This document shows positions 1 to 11,175 of a DNA stretch of 64,000 nucleotides, piece after piece (positions within the stretch are counted from its first letter, which is position 1; every line of letters starts with the position of its first letter). Both the position numbers and the translations under genes were made by a program. The stretch is taken from positions 2,537,001 through 2,601,000 of the forward strand of contig WPIO01000057.1 in NCBI GenBank assembly GCA_009760855.2. The letters run 5' to 3'. This stretch comes from Cristatella mucedo (lineage: Eukaryota; Bryozoa; Phylactolaemata; Cristatellidae). The notes under the pieces were generated by a model. That model saw only the letters and a list, made by a program, of their open reading frames with translations, searched no databases and was not told the DNA's origin.

Positions 1-191
1 GTGGGCCACAGCCACGGAGCCGGCAGCTTTGGCCGGTTGCGGAGCGCGCACGACTGGAGGCAAACCGGAGCCAAACTGGACCGGTGGGGGCGACAGAACC
101 GGTGGTGCAGTAGCAGCAGCCGCCGCTGTAGACGTTGGGTTGACTCCCGGCCCCGGCCGGCCCCACGGATTGTACGATGGCAGAGTATCAG
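1..191 (-). CDS. Gene 1, fifth visible exon (partial, runs off window): CCDC66-like coiled-coil protein
   Basis: An acceptor with a pyrimidine-rich tract ends in TTTTAG at 193-192. The exon opens with two bases that complete the phase-1 codon left by the exon at 3501-3674. The frame stays open for 63 codons to the window edge. It begins ADTLPSYNPWGRPGPGV and continues into a Pro/Ala-rich, probably disordered stretch. The 'NPWGRPG' core resembles the short PWGxPGxGAP-type motif I associate with CCDC66/CSPP1-type centrosomal proteins; that is recall, not a search result. The protein continues to the left of the window. The plus-strand ORFs at 1-355 are antisense shadows. Confidence 0.6.
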   Translation of the reverse strand, partial: MILCHRTIRGAGRGRESTQRLQRRLLLLHHRFCRPHRSSLAPVCLQSCALRNRPKLPAPWLWP

Positions 192-749
192 CTAAAAGAA
201 ATGAACGTGGCATTAGGTCAGCAACTGGGGCTCAACCGATTGCATCGGCAATGCAACGATTTCGCACAGAGCAAAGGCAGCAAGAGAAAGGAACACCGAT
301 AATTCAATTAAATCAATGTAGCAGCAAGGCGTCGATGACTGGAGTACAAAACTAAGAACAACTAGCAAACCAAAAAGCTTACCAATAAGCTACGGCAGCT
401 AGAGGTGAGGCACAAGTACTTGATCAAGCAGTAGGCAAGATGGAGTGGTGGAAGAGATGAAGATGAGCTGGATCAAAGCGGAGAGGTTGGAGAGAGGGGC
501 GAGAAAGCAGAAGCACGACATATAATTCTAGAGATTTCGTGTCATGTAAATACTGCACACCACTACACAGCCACAAGGACTAAGTAGGTTTTAAGCATGC
601 ATTTTTTATACATTTTTATATGTCACTCAGGCTTAATCAGCAGCTTTAGGCAGCCAAGAAACGTCATGTGACGAAGTGAAAAGCACAGCTTAGTCAGGAA
701 GACAATCTTAGAAGTGGGTAGCATCGAAGTAGCAACTCAAGACTGATGG
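192..749. other. Gene 1 intron, start; no recognisable content
   Basis: This is the start of the 3.3-kb intron between gene 1 exons (192-3500). I see no conserved coding, RNA gene or repeat family copy here. It is mildly AT-rich and looks like unique sequence. Confidence 0.4.
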
Positions 750-925
750 AAAGAATGTGCCACAGTGCTTTTCACGACAGCGGTCCCGAGGTCGTGGGTT
801 CGAATCCTATGGTGGGCGATCCTTTATCGCTGCTGCAAGCAGTGGCAATAGCCATAAAGGCTTTTCTGTTGCTATAAAAAAAGATGCTGTTAAACAGCTA
901 GCATTCATTAAATCAGCTAGGACAA
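750..925 (+). repeat. SINE-B copy (tRNA-derived)
   Basis: It contains the SINE-B core: the CGGTCCCGAGGTCG palindrome, a B-box-like GGGTTCGAATCC, the 'GGTGGGCGATCCTTTATCG' block, a 'GCCATAAAGGC' block, and a terminal segment like AGGCTGTTAAATCAGCTAG. The A-box end is degraded. The same block order recurs in about fifteen copies across the window. Confidence 0.75.
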
Positions 926-1054
926 TCTTTCGCATGCAGAGCAAAAGCTTTAGTTGCCAACAATCATCGGGTCAATGAATGAGGCAGCTAAGGTACTGTC
1001 CATTAAGCACACAAGTGCTAGGAGGCTGATATTGGGGCTGCAGTTCAACTAGTT

Positions 1055-1300
1055 ATGATGGGGCCAAGCCATGGTGGATCCTGTGGGTCAGAGTCAGCTT
1101 TTTTCTCTACTTCCCGACCAACCGAAAGCCATCGCTGCTCCTTCAGCAAAGGAGACACGAGGCTTAACCGCTTAGAATTTATTTACCAAATTTGCAGCCA
1201 TATTCATCACCTATTGCAGAGGCTTCGTGGCTTTTTTGGTAGCCTAGAAACCATTGAGTTTTAGCTCCCGGGCTTATACAGAGCTGGAAGCTAGTAAAAT
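1055..1300 (-). repeat. LINE-B fragment
   Basis: Read on the minus strand this matches the region of LINE-B that encodes a segment like KELGWLPVEQRIQSKVLTLT, seen much better at 48840-48960 and 61190-61320. It is heavily mutated with no intact frame. Confidence 0.55.
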
Positions 1301-1435
1301 GTTTAGCCAGCCACCGTGGTATGCAGCCCAGATCTTAGACAGGGATAGCCTGCTGTTTTCTCGATGTGCTTTTCTTCATGAAACTTACATGTCGAGCAGT
1401 TATCAAAGAGGATACATAAATTTTGAGCACATGCT

Positions 1436-1600
1436 ATTAGCTGATTTAACCCCCTCATTTGTATAGTAGCAGCAGAAGAGCCTTAAAGGCTATCACCACA
1501 ACTTGCAGTTGGCAATAGCAGATTGCCTACTTTAACATTCAAACCCAGGACCTATGTCGCAAAGAGGAAGCACCTTAACTCGTCAGCTATCACTGCCCTG
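1436..1600 (-). repeat. SINE-B copy (diverged)
   Basis: It starts with TAGCTGATTTAAC, the reverse of the SINE-B 3' end, followed by the 'GAAGAGCCTTAAAGGCTATCACCAC' type block cut by small changes. The B-box is weak (AACATTCAAACCC) and the tRNA-like head is eroded. Confidence 0.65.
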
Positions 1601-1814
1601 ATGGACACACTACAGCATTACCCACAAGAAGAGCAAATTATTTTAGTGTAGCTGCATGATTAGGGCGTCCTAAGAGTAAGAAATAAAATAAAAAGAGAGA
1701 GAGCAAGAGATTGGGGTAGGTAGATAGATAAATAGATAAACGGATGGACAGATTGATTGATGGCTACAAGCTAGATAAGTAGATACTGTAGATAGGTAGA
1801 CATGTGTGTGTATG

Positions 1815-1817
1815 TTC

Positions 1818-1910
<93 letters not shown>
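1815..1910. repeat. (TG)n microsatellite
   Basis: A near-perfect TG dinucleotide array of about 90 bp, preceded by short GATA/TAGA-like repeats (1718-1800). Long TG arrays can adopt Z-DNA. No gene is present. Confidence 0.95.
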
Positions 1911-1914
<4 letters not shown>

Positions 1915-2319
1915 TGCAGACAAAGAGAAATAAAGAGAGAAAGTAAGTTAAATGGATTCTAATCAGGCGACTAGTCGAGGCACTGCATCAGCACCACACC
2001 GGAGTCGTCAAAAAGTACTCTACTCGAGTTATCATTGCTCAAGCAAGTTGGATTTCAAAGCTCAAATTCACTGCTGGGGGCGGTACCTTAAGCACACTGC
2101 AAAGGCAGTGAAGAACTACAGGACGAATCCTTGTGTGGTGCTTGTTCAGTGACCCAGCCAGCCGCCTGATATGAGCCCCAAAGAACGACAATGGAACAAA
2201 GGCAAAAAAGCCTGTGGCAGAGTGTTGGGCACTTCACCATTAGCAGTCCTTCTCAGTACATCTCAGGCTCGGTGGAATGTGCTGCTACAGATGAGACACT
2301 TCAGAAGCTGATATAATAT

Positions 2320-2750
2320 GATTCATTTATATATATAGCGCTCCAAGAGAACTTAATCTCTATTCAGGCGCTTCACATATGCCTCGGGGCTCGAGCCCAC
2401 GACCTCAGCCAAACCTTGGTCGGGGCAAGCACCTTATCCACTGGACCAAACCAGCTCGGCAAAATATATAATTCATTTATATAGCATCCTAAGAGAACTT
2501 AATCTCTATTTAGGCGCCTCACATATGCCTCGGGGCTCGAGCCCACGACCTCAGCCAAACCTTGGTCGGGGCGAGCACCTTATCCACTGGACCAAACCAG
2601 CTCGGCAAAATATATAATTCATTTATATAGCATCCTAAGAGAACTTAATCTCTATTTAGGCGCCTCACATATGCCTCGGGGCTCAAGCTCACGACCTCAG
2701 TCAGACCTTGGTCGGGGCGAGCACCTTAACCACTAGACCAAACCTGATGG
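2320..2750 (-). repeat. Tandem trimer of SINE-A
   Basis: Three consecutive SINE-A units in the same orientation occupy this interval. The junction motif CAAAATATATAATTC recurs with a 146-bp period (2461 and 2607). Each unit carries, on the minus strand, the head TGGTTTGGTCCAGTGGATAA, a 'GGGCTCGAGCCC' B-box region and the tail GAGATTAAGTTCTCTT. Copies 2 and 3 are almost identical, so they arose by recent tandem duplication, not three separate insertions. Confidence 0.85.
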
Positions 2751-2989
2751 CCTCTATACCAGACCAGACAGCGTTAACGCGTACAGAATCGCGGTATGAT
2801 GACGTCACACAAAGTGCATGCACACCAGCAGCTTATGTGTTTTTTAAGCTGTCAATAAACATATTCGCATGCAGTGCTCAACTTTTGTATGCCGGGCATG
2901 GCAGAAAGCTGTCTGCTTACACGTGCGAATGTACAGCCATAGCATTTGCGGCCATACAACGAGGGTTGCTTGAAGCTGATACATAGGTA

Positions 2990-3235
<246 letters not shown>

Positions 3236-3500
3236 CTGTAGTCAACTTACATCTAAAAAGCGAGAGCAATTGCTGTGAGTGTGGGGGGGAGAAAAAAAAG
3301 CAAAAGACCAAGAGTGATAATACCCAGAGCTAGCACGACTGAGCAGCTGGGCTGAGAGGCGGCCACGCTGAAGCGCGTAGGTAACACCCAAGTGTCACCC
3401 ACTTGGTAGCCAGCCACCCGAGACACGCGACCTGGCTTAGAGGTGTGACCAATGCGAGCGCAGCTCCTCACAGAGATGACATCATTCTGGCTTCATTCAC

Positions 3501-3674
3501 CTTGCTCGCGGGCCCACTGCAGCTTCTTTTTCTCTGACTTGCTGAGAAATGCCACGGCGGGCTGATTGCCGCCGCTCTGAACGTCGTGAGTGTCGTGCTT
3601 GGCATCGTCGTGTGTCGGAGCCGTGACGAACCCCAGGCCGGGCACGAACGCCGGCTCCACGTGCACGCCGCCGC
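3501..3674 (-). CDS. Gene 1, fourth visible exon: CCDC66-like coiled-coil protein
   Basis: The acceptor TATGCTGCAG is at 3676-3675 and the donor CAAG|GTGAAT at 3500-3499. The 174 nt (2 + 57 codons + 1) are phase 1 on both sides and match the exons before and after. The peptide opens with GVHVEPAFVPGLGFVTAP and ends with the charged helix FLSKSEKKKLQWAREQG. The 'KKLQWARE' helix is the second of two such helices in gene 1 and resembles the 'KKxQWxxEL' helices of the CCDC66 family. The helix leads directly into the PWGRPG motif of the next exon. Function is inferred: proteins of this family bind microtubules or centriolar satellites. Confidence 0.65.
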
Positions 3675-4290
3675 CTGCAGCATAATGAACAGCATGAGAA
3701 CAAGTGCCTGCCACCAATGTCTCTCGGCAGCAACAAGCAATTAACGGGTCGCACAACATTCAGGTTGGCCTGAGCACGCAACAGTGGCCTACAAATACTG
3801 ACACATTCACTCGAGTTATTCTGCTACTTAAACCTGGCACGAAGTTTGTCAGCAAACATGAGCAGACTAACAAAAAGCATAGCTATTCACTCAGCCTGGG
3901 CAGCTGACACCAAGTATGCACGTAGATCACGGTATGTGAAACATGGTATCGCCATCTTTGGGCACACTAAGGCACGAACCAGATTAAGACTTGAGCGAAG
4001 CTGATAAATTTTAGCCTCAGCGTGTTACACAAGCACTCCAGTGTCACAGTCTGGGGATGTGTGGGTGCGGGCAAGTCAGCCCTCCTGCAGCTGATATACA
4101 GAAGACGGGCAAGTCACCCATTCACTGTCTAGCCTAAAATTTGTTGGCAAGACTCTACACCCCCCAGGGAGTTCTACATCCCCCGCTCTTCAAATATCCA
4201 GCCTCGGATTCTTGCACGAGGCCACGTGCAAAAAGTAAATGCTTGAAAACGCATGCACACACACACTCGCACTCATTGTCTACCAGGGCA
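3675..4290. other. Gene 1 intron; no recognisable content
   Basis: Part of the 3.2-kb intron 3675-6873. I find no conserved coding or repeat-family sequence in this part. Confidence 0.4.
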
Positions 4291-4294
4291 TCCG

Positions 4295-4295
<1 letters not shown>

Positions 4296-4338
<43 letters not shown>

Positions 4339-4341
4339 TCT
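4296..4341. repeat. (TC)n microsatellite
   Basis: A run of TC dinucleotides with one CCC interruption. It explains the SLSLSL ORFs around it. Confidence 0.95.
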
Positions 4342-4647
4342 AATCACTTATGAGCATACAGATTGGTATGAAGCACCTGGCCTCCTGCACATTCTCCATA
4401 GACATCCTTGCTCATTGCCTCGTGCTTTCTCCACATGTATCCCTACTTTGAGAGCACGAACCGACACGATTGATAATTTACAATTGTGTCATCAATGGTT
4501 TCACATCAGCCTAAATAGCTCATCCTTACAGCAAAAAAATGGCGGCCTTGATTACAAAAATAAGGTCGCAGCCATAGATCTTCAGCTGCAAAAACCAGTC
4601 GAGGCAAGTAGTAGCATGCAGCAGTACATCATGCTGCTGGCTCTCAT

Positions 4648-5098
4648 AATAAAAATAATAATAATAATGCACTTGATAAAGTGCCCTCAGAGAACTTAAT
4701 CTCTTTCTAGGCGCTTTACATTTGCTGCAAAGTGAAATGCAATTGAATGGTAAGTAAAATCATGCTTGAAAAACAAACAAAATGAATAACATGGTTAGGG
4801 GTGACATGCACAGGGTCAGCATGCAAATGTGGTTAGTGGCAGCATGCACAGTGTCAGCACGCATAAGCACATCAAGGACGAATCACAGGGACCCACTAAA
4901 TGCTGTCCTAAATAGGTGTTTTTAAGTTCCTTTTAAATGTGGTCAGGTCAGGGGATGTTCTGATGCAGGTCGGGAGGGAGTTCCAGGCTTTGGGAGCATA
5001 CGAACTAAATGCACGGTCTCCAAAGGATTTAAGGTTTGTACGAGGTATTTGTAGACTGTTGGATTCCGAAAAGCGGGTGGTACGATGCTTGGCCTGAT
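4648..5098 (-). repeat. LINE-A 3' end, 5'-truncated
   Basis: On the plus strand it starts with an AAT-repeat tail, then GCACTTGATAAAGTGCCCTC and TAATCTCTTTCTAGGCGC. These are the reverse of the LINE-A 3' end. The body matches the LINE-A 3' UTR and the C-terminal ORF region, which reads like PxAWNSLPTCV when intact. It ends abruptly near 5098, as in 5'-truncated retrotransposition. Confidence 0.8.
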
Positions 5099-5099
5099 G

Positions 5100-6240
5100 G
5101 GGGAATCGTTAGAAAAAAACCATTATCAGACCGTCCACGGCAAGCTGCCGGGTGCTGCTGGACCATTGATTGTTGGGCTGCTATGATGCCTCTGTCTACA
5201 GAAGCGCTTGCAGTATAAGGCAACTCACTCCTGGCTGTCGGGCAAACTGTTAGGAAGCACTGTGCAATGGGAGCAGCCCAACAAAGTTTGACTAAGTGGT
5301 AATAACAGTGACATCCGGTGACAGCTTGATCACTCTGTCCCTGCTGTGGAGGTGTGGTTTCCTACACGGCAAGCCCAGCATGCTTGTTAGCAGCAAACTC
5401 CTCCCACTGTTTCAGTCCCAGGCTCGACATGCAGATCACAGTGGAACTAGTACAAGCTTCAGGCAGACTAATTGTTTTCATTGCCTCTAATAACAGGTGG
5501 AACGAAGTGGGCGGTTGCTGATCTAACACTGACTGGCCTTCACAGTTACAGGCCACCCGGAGATGACATCGATGCAATGTATGCACTCGAGACGGCTTCA
5601 TATGGCACTAGCTGGCTGCAAAGCACTTCACGAACAGCAATTAACAGAGCGTCGCCTCGCTTGCAGAAATCTGGTAAATCGTTGTCATAGACCCACAATC
5701 TGGAAAATGGTTGCAACAGTGGCACATATCTAGCTAGAGCCTATCCTTCACCTGGTTGAAAATCCGCACAACAGAAGCTGCTTCGAAATATGGAGCTGTC
5801 GACTGTGACCAAGCCTGGGGGACAGGACAGGGCCATTCCCCTCACGGAGGGGTGGCAGCCCCCAATCCCTATGGGAGGGAGGCGACTGTCACTAACGATG
5901 ACACTGTATCTTAATTCCACGAGATGAGCATCCACCGAGTCGTGTCGAATAAACACCGTGACCTTTTGCCATAATCCTTCATGAATTGCAGGTTTTGCTC
6001 ACTTTGATGAAAATCCTGCTGATCTTGCTCCCCTACACATCAAACATTTGCAGGTCTTCTTGCCAGATGAAAATTCTGGCTCGGCCACTGAACTTGGACT
6101 GCTCTTACAGAGGGGACCTTAATTCACCATGACATAGCGATGAAGAACGATGGTCCACATCCATGGATGTCGCACTACTTTCATAGTACGAGCAATTCAT
6201 CGCATGTCCATAGAAAACAGCAATAAAGTGTGTGCAACAA
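5100..6240. other. Gene 1 intron; no recognisable content
   Basis: Over 1.1 kb of unique-looking sequence. Short ORFs at 5296-5690 and 5741-5956 show no conserved motif and no codon bias. I see nothing else. Confidence 0.4.
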
Positions 6241-6530
6241 TGCTAACCACCACTCGACTCGTCTATCTTTGTCTTCATCAACTACTCTCATTCAAATTAA
6301 TCTCAATTTTCTCTTACTTTTCATTGTTCCTCTTTCTCTATCTCAAGACTATTTTCTATTCCCCTCTCCCTCTCTCCATCTCTCCCCCTCTCTCTCTCCC
6401 TCTCCCTCTCCATCTCTATCTCTAAGCTCTCTCGAATCTCTCACTTTAATCCATCTGTCTCCCTACCCTCTTTCTTCTCTTTACCTATCTCTTTCCCAAA
6501 CTTTCTATGCCATTTCTTTATCTATCTCAC
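6240..6530. repeat. Pyrimidine-rich (CT)-biased tract
   Basis: The strand is strongly enriched in TCT/CTC, densest at 6358-6420 (CCCTCTCCCTCTC units). The ORFs here are compositional artefacts. Confidence 0.75.
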
Positions 6531-6873
6531 TCTTACTGATTTAACCCAGGAGCCTGTGCCAGTGTCATGGGCTCGAGCCCAGCCAGACCTTGGATAGAGC
6601 TTAGATTCCCTTGAGGCACAAACCAACTGAAGTAGAATTTGTGCTTTTAGCTCATTTTCCTCTACTGTGGCAAGATGAAGTACAGCAGAGCTGGGTACTG
6701 ACGTTTCGCTGCTTCTGGACAATGGCCGTGAGCAAAGGAAGGTTTCAGCTAGCCAGACCTACAGGTGCACGCGCCCCTCTCTCCACCGCCTCGAGAGGCC
6801 GACTGGCTGGCCTGTGACGTCAGCCTCGGACAAGCGGATGCTGCACAGCCAGCGCTTCCCTTTGCTAGCCCAC

Positions 6874-7406
6874 CTGGTGCTGCAGCTGTTTGTGCCGCTC
6901 TCACGGGCGTCCTTGGCCTCCGGCGGTCGGTCGGAGGCTGAGCGGCAGGCGGGGCGGGCTCAAGGCGGAAGGCCTCGCTCGGTCGGGCTGGTGCACCTCT
7001 GAGTGGTGCTGCCGCTGCTGCTCCGACTCCTGCTCCTGCTCCTGCACCACCACCACCATTGGCAGTCGTCACGAGGGCGGCTGCAGCGGCTGGAGGGGCC
7101 GAGTGTGTCATGTAGGATAGCTCGTCAACCTCGGCCTGTAGCCGGGCCAGCTCCCGGCGCTCGGCCTCCCACTGTTGCCGCTTCTGCTCAGCAATTGTCA
7201 TGTGACTTCGAGGCAGAGGCGGCAGTGCTCCTGATGATGCCGATGTGGCTGCAGCAGCAGCAGTGGCAGCAGTGGCGGCAGCAGGTGCTACCACCCCAGA
7301 GAGCTCGGACTGCTGTAGCTCGTGACGCTTGGTAGGCAAGGCGCCTTGGTAGGCAGCTGTCGATCTGATGTCCTTGCCACTGAAAGGTGAATAGCGGGAA
7401 GTGAAG
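6874..7406 (-). CDS. Gene 1, third visible exon: CCDC66-like coiled-coil protein
   Basis: The acceptor is TCTTCTTTTCAG (7408-7407) and the donor CCAG|GTGGGC (6873-6872). The 533 nt (1 + 177 codons + 1) complete the phase-2 codon of the previous exon and leave phase 1 for the next. The peptide begins FTSRYSPFSGKDIRSTAAYQ, then has an Ala/Thr-rich linker. It next forms a predicted coiled-coil helix that begins SHMTIAEQKRQQWEAERREL and goes on to ARLQAEVDE. A Gly/Ala/Pro-rich tail follows. The 'EQKRQQWEAE' helix is the best evidence for CCDC66-type identity. An alternative donor (CCC|GTGAGA near 6900) would break the phase match. The plus-strand ORFs at 6814-7335 are antisense shadows. Confidence 0.65.
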
Positions 7407-7631
7407 CTGAAAAGAAGACTTGTCAAAAGACGCAAAAATACGGCAGAATCATCACTGCCAGAAACCCTGCCACGGGAGGAGGAGGCACGGGCATACACGG
7501 CCCACTCCACGGCAGCAGGATGCACTCCAATCAAAGTGCGCAAGTAACCAGGCAAATAGCGACACTCCAATATGCCTCTCCATACCCCCCCTGAGAGCTC
7601 CCGGTGCTGCGCAAATAAGTCCACTTAATCC

Positions 7632-7937
7632 AAGGGTGGGGTGCTCGCTTTTCACGACCCGTGTCGTGAATTCGATTCCTTCAATGGGCAGTCATGAATT
7701 GCCAAAACGCAAGTGGTGATATAAATATAAATATAAATATAATTCATTTGTATAGAGCCCAAGAGAACTTAATATTCAGGTACTTCACATATGTCTCGGG
7801 GCTCGAGCCCACGACCTCAGCCAGACCTTGGTCGGGGCAAGCACCTTAACCGCTGGACCAAACCAGCTCTGTATAATAGCCGTTAAGGCTCTTCTGCTTC
7901 TATTTTATACATGAGGCTGTTGAATCAGCTAACCTTT
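7632..7937 (+). repeat. SINE-B copy split by a SINE-A insertion
   Basis: The SINE-B head (GTGCTCGCTTTTCACGACCC, a GTCGTGAATTCGATTCC box) lies at about 7637-7692. Its 3' half (GCCGTTAAGGCTCTTCTGC and AGGCTGTTGAATCAGCTAAC) resumes at about 7880. SINE-A occupies the gap. Confidence 0.7.
7733..7873 (-). repeat. SINE-A inserted in SINE-B
   Basis: The copy is nearly complete. Its tail side is AATATAATTCATTTGTATAG and AAGAGAACTTAAT; then come GGGGCTCGAGCCC, ACCTTGGTCGGGGCAAGC and the head complement TGGACCAAACCAGC. Units of ATAAAT flank the tail. Confidence 0.85.
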
Positions 7938-7939
7938 AA

Positions 7940-9030
7940 AATTTGATAAGCCAAATCACAATGGCCACGTGGTTTGGGTCATTTCTCATACTTGTGCAGG
8001 GGTTTTGGCCTCTCTACAGCAGTGTTCATTCCATCTCTTAAGCTGCAACAGCAATCTGGCTGTAAAACCTGATTGTAATCAATCATATATGCTTGAAAGC
8101 AAAGCTGCAGTGAATCTTAGAAGTTAAGATATATTTCATGCCGATATTTTTCACAGCCAGTGTGTGAACCTGGTCCATCCTTGTCCGGCATTGATCCTCA
8201 TTCTACAGACTGGTCTACTTGAAGTCATTAAATTTGCACCTATGTGGCACTTTCACCTGAAACAAAACAGCTGTGTGGAGACCTAATGGCTGCTATCACT
8301 ATGTGTTTGCCAGCTGTAACTTACTCAGCTTCCATGATAAAAATTGCTGGTAATTAAAATGTGGCTACTCTGAAAACTTCATTGAAGCAGTCACATCAAC
8401 ACCAAAGATTAAAGCTTAATGGCTATATAGATAGTAGCTATATAAAGAAGGCTGTTTATCAGCAAACTTAATTCAGTCGTATAGATTAGGAACTTAATCG
8501 CGAAAGCAAAGCTTTTAAATCCTCAGGATCTGGCTACTAGCTTTTTTACTTTACTGTTGCCCTACCTATCTACTTCTATGCTTGAAATGCAGTTCGATAG
8601 ATGTCACCATCATTTGCTACAAAAGCATAGGTGGTTCCAGAGTTATTTAATAGATGCACATCAAATCTTCCTTTCACCGATCGCTTAGCTCCTTCATAAG
8701 TTCAACTGCAGTACACCGCTTCCTCAAGCCGTCACCTCACATCAGTAGAATAAACTAGCTGTAACTTCCTTTCAATTGAACACTGTTGTTGAAAGAAGCT
8801 ACATTTCTGCATGTCCTTAACTGCAGAACTCACTTTGACTATTCTTGTGCATGATCTTCTCTCCTGCTGCCAACAGTGACAAATCCTTTCCTGCCATCCT
8901 ACCAACTACTTCCACTCCACTCTCTTCCTAGACTGTCTTCCTGCCTCAGCACTGCTTCTCACTTTCACTGTTGAGTGATGTGAAGTCTATTGGTCACCGC
9001 ATGCGCACCAGAAGCCACCTAGGTCCAGAG
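7940..9030. other. Gene 1 intron; no recognisable content
   Basis: AT-rich unique-looking DNA with no ORF above about 60 codons, no repeat family copy and no RNA gene that I can recognise. Confidence 0.45.
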
Positions 9031-9034
9031 TCCG

Positions 9035-10175
9035 TCATTCAAACCGTCAGAATCTGCTGCAACAACTGAGAAACTGAATGCTTACCAGGCCGACATTCAA
9101 TCCTGGATATCGGAAAACTTCTTGAAATTAAATGACAATAAAACCGAACTGCTGCTCATAGGACCACCTAAGCATGTGGCTGGATTAAAAGGCTTTGCTC
9201 TTCTAGTAGGTGATGCTGTCCTTCGACCATCACCATGTGCTCGAAATTTAGGTGTTTTTGACAGCTGCCTCAATTTTAAGAGTTTCATTCAGAAGACTGC
9301 TTCTACAGCTAGCCATCACGTCTGATCCCTATCCAAGAGAGGATCTGTCTTTCACAGTGGCTTGAAAAACATGTAACTAGCTCCCTAGTTTGTTTCGGCT
9401 TGATTATTGTAATTCTCCGTTGGCTGGGCTACCGAAGAAAGCTACTAGGCCACTGCAGCAGACTATGAATATGGCTGCAAGGCTTGCCTTCAAGTCCCAG
9501 AGGTTTGACCACGTGTCTCCTTTGCTAAAAGAGCTAGGATGGATGCCGGTTGAACAACGGATACAGAGCAAAGTTCTTAAGCTGACCTACAAGGCCCACC
9601 ACGGCTTGGCTCCTCCGTACCTAGCAGAGCTGCTGCACCAGTTTCAGCCTCTTCGCACCCTCAGGTCCTGTGTGGACGATAAATTAGCTGTTCCATTCCT
9701 CCGCTTAAAGACCCTTGGCAACAAAAGCTTTAGCTCTGCAGGGCCTAGACTGTGGAACTTGCTTCCACAATTCTTAGGGAACGACAAATACTCCCCTGCT
9801 GCCGACTATGGCTCATCCGTTTCAGCGATCCTGAGCTTATTTTGCTAGATTGCCTGAGGTTTTCGGTTGTTTCTTGGTATTTGTTTTACATTTCAGATCA
9901 CTCGTCGGATGCATGCACATTTGGCTATGCTTTTTCTGTTGTCAGATGAATGCCTCGGCTCAGAGGCTTCCATGCTACTCACTACCTCAACTGCTCTCAT
10001 GACTCTGCTATGCTTCCCACTTTCTCTTTGTTGTGTGAGACGAAGTCTGTTAGCTACCAAATGTATACCGAAAACCGTTTAGGCTGTGAGTTTGCTATAC
10101 AAAACTCTCCCTTTTAATACCCACATAGTCTTTAAGACTTCGTGGAGTTACAGAAGGAGAAGCATACTATGAAAT
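9035..10175 (+). mobile_element. LINE-B copy, 5'-truncated, inactive
   Basis: Frames 9122-9325 and 9390-9848 encode the C-terminal part of a CR1/L2-like non-LTR polyprotein downstream of the reverse transcriptase core. Recognisable pieces are [63 protein letters not shown] and GPRLWNLLPQFL. Frameshifts near 9325 and 9380 and a stop after the last block disable it. The 3' end is GACTTCGTGGAGTTACAGAAGG followed by a decayed ATTAC-like tail. It sits in a gene 1 intron, antisense to the gene. Confidence 0.85.
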
Positions 10176-10495
10176 ATAACTCCAGTATATACAGACAACG
10201 GCTGGAGAAAGCTACTGCACCTATCGTGACACGGTAAGGTGGCACCCATTTACCAGTGTACACACTAGGGACACAGCCAATGCCAGATCAAAGATCAGAT
10301 TGCTGCCGAAGCACCATTACGGCAGGAGCAAATGGTCTAGGCCTGGGTGCTGAAAGAGCCAAGGCATTCATCTCACAACAGAAAAAGCATAGCCAAATAT
10401 GCATGCATCCAACGAGTGATCTGAAATGTAAAACAAAGACCAGGAAACAACCAAAAGCCTCAGGCAATCTAGAAAAATAAGCTTCAGGACTGCCA
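10176..10495. other. Gene 1 intron; no recognisable content
   Basis: About 320 bp without a recognisable feature between a LINE-B copy and a LINE-A 3' end. Confidence 0.4.
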
Positions 10496-10499
10496 GAAC

Positions 10500-10700
10500 A
10501 TCATGCTGCCACTAACTACATTTGCATGCTGACCCTGCGCATGTCACCCCTAACCATGTTATTCGTTTTGTTTGTTTATCAAGCATGATATTACTCACCA
10601 CTCGATTGCATTTGTCTTTGCAGCAAATGTAAAGCGCCTAGAGAGAGATTGAGTTCTCTGAGGGCGCTTTATCAAGCGCATTGTTATTATTATTATTATA
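10500..10700 (+). repeat. LINE-A 3' UTR fragment
   Basis: It contains the LINE-A 3' UTR (ATGCTGCCACTAAC, GCATGTCACCCCTAACCATG), the end module TGTAAAGCGCCTAGAGAGAG / GAGTTCTCTGAGGGCGCTTT, and a (TTA)n tail ending at 10700. It is severely 5'-truncated. Confidence 0.85.
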
Positions 10701-10957
10701 GAGCAGTCAACGAGGCTATTCACGGACTCATTAGATTAGTGCTGGAGCTACCGCTCTAGCCTGATGCTCATCGAGGCTAAATTTCTCTAATCAGATTTTA
10801 AGCATCGAGTTAGCACACGGCAAGGATGCGGCACATGACAATGATGGGCGGCAGACGAACGAACTAGTTGATTGCATGCGAATTGCTCAACCTCAAGCCG
10901 GTGGACGGGCGCTCGGCTTGAGCCCTCGAATCGCTCGCATGCTTGCGTGTGGCTCAC

Positions 10958-11087
10958 CCTGGGCCACTAGCCTTGCCGGAGTCGGTATCGCCATCGATGG
11001 TATGCTGTTGCTGTCGCTGCTTATGTTGCAGCAGCTGCTGCTGCTGCTCGGGCGGCCTCGGCTTCACCTCCACGGTCACACCATCTC
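10958..11087 (-). CDS. Gene 1, second visible exon: CCDC66-like protein, Gln-rich
   Basis: The acceptor is TTTGTCGTTGACCCAG (11089-11088) and the donor CCAGG|GTGAGC (10957-10956). The 130 nt (2 + 42 codons + 2) turn incoming phase 1 into outgoing phase 2, as both neighbours require. The peptide begins DGVTVEVKPRPPEQQQQLL and then carries a CAG-coded Gln-rich run mixed with Lys/Arg/His, ending DGDTDSGKASGP. There is no recognisable fold; it is a probable disordered linker. The exon boundary rests on phase and splice-site quality. Confidence 0.6.
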
Positions 11088-11137
11088 CTGGGTCAACGAC
11101 AAAGGCATAGCATTTGCATGGTAGTCTATTTGCACAC

Positions 11138-11139
11138 AC

Positions 11140-11172
<33 letters not shown>
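11138..11172. repeat. (CA)n microsatellite
   Basis: A perfect CA array just upstream (gene sense) of the gene 1 exon at 10958-11087. Confidence 0.95.

Positions 11173-11175
<3 letters not shown>

Noticed and set aside
2320-2750. CRISPR-like regular repeat
   Set aside because: The 146-bp units are complete SINEs with a Pol III head and tail in a eukaryotic intron. There are no unique spacers of constant length and no cas genes.
6900-6905. Alternative donor CCC|GTGAGA for the gene 1 exon at 6874-7406
   Set aside because: It would end in phase 0 and not join the phase-1 acceptor at 3674; the CCAG|GTGGGC donor does.
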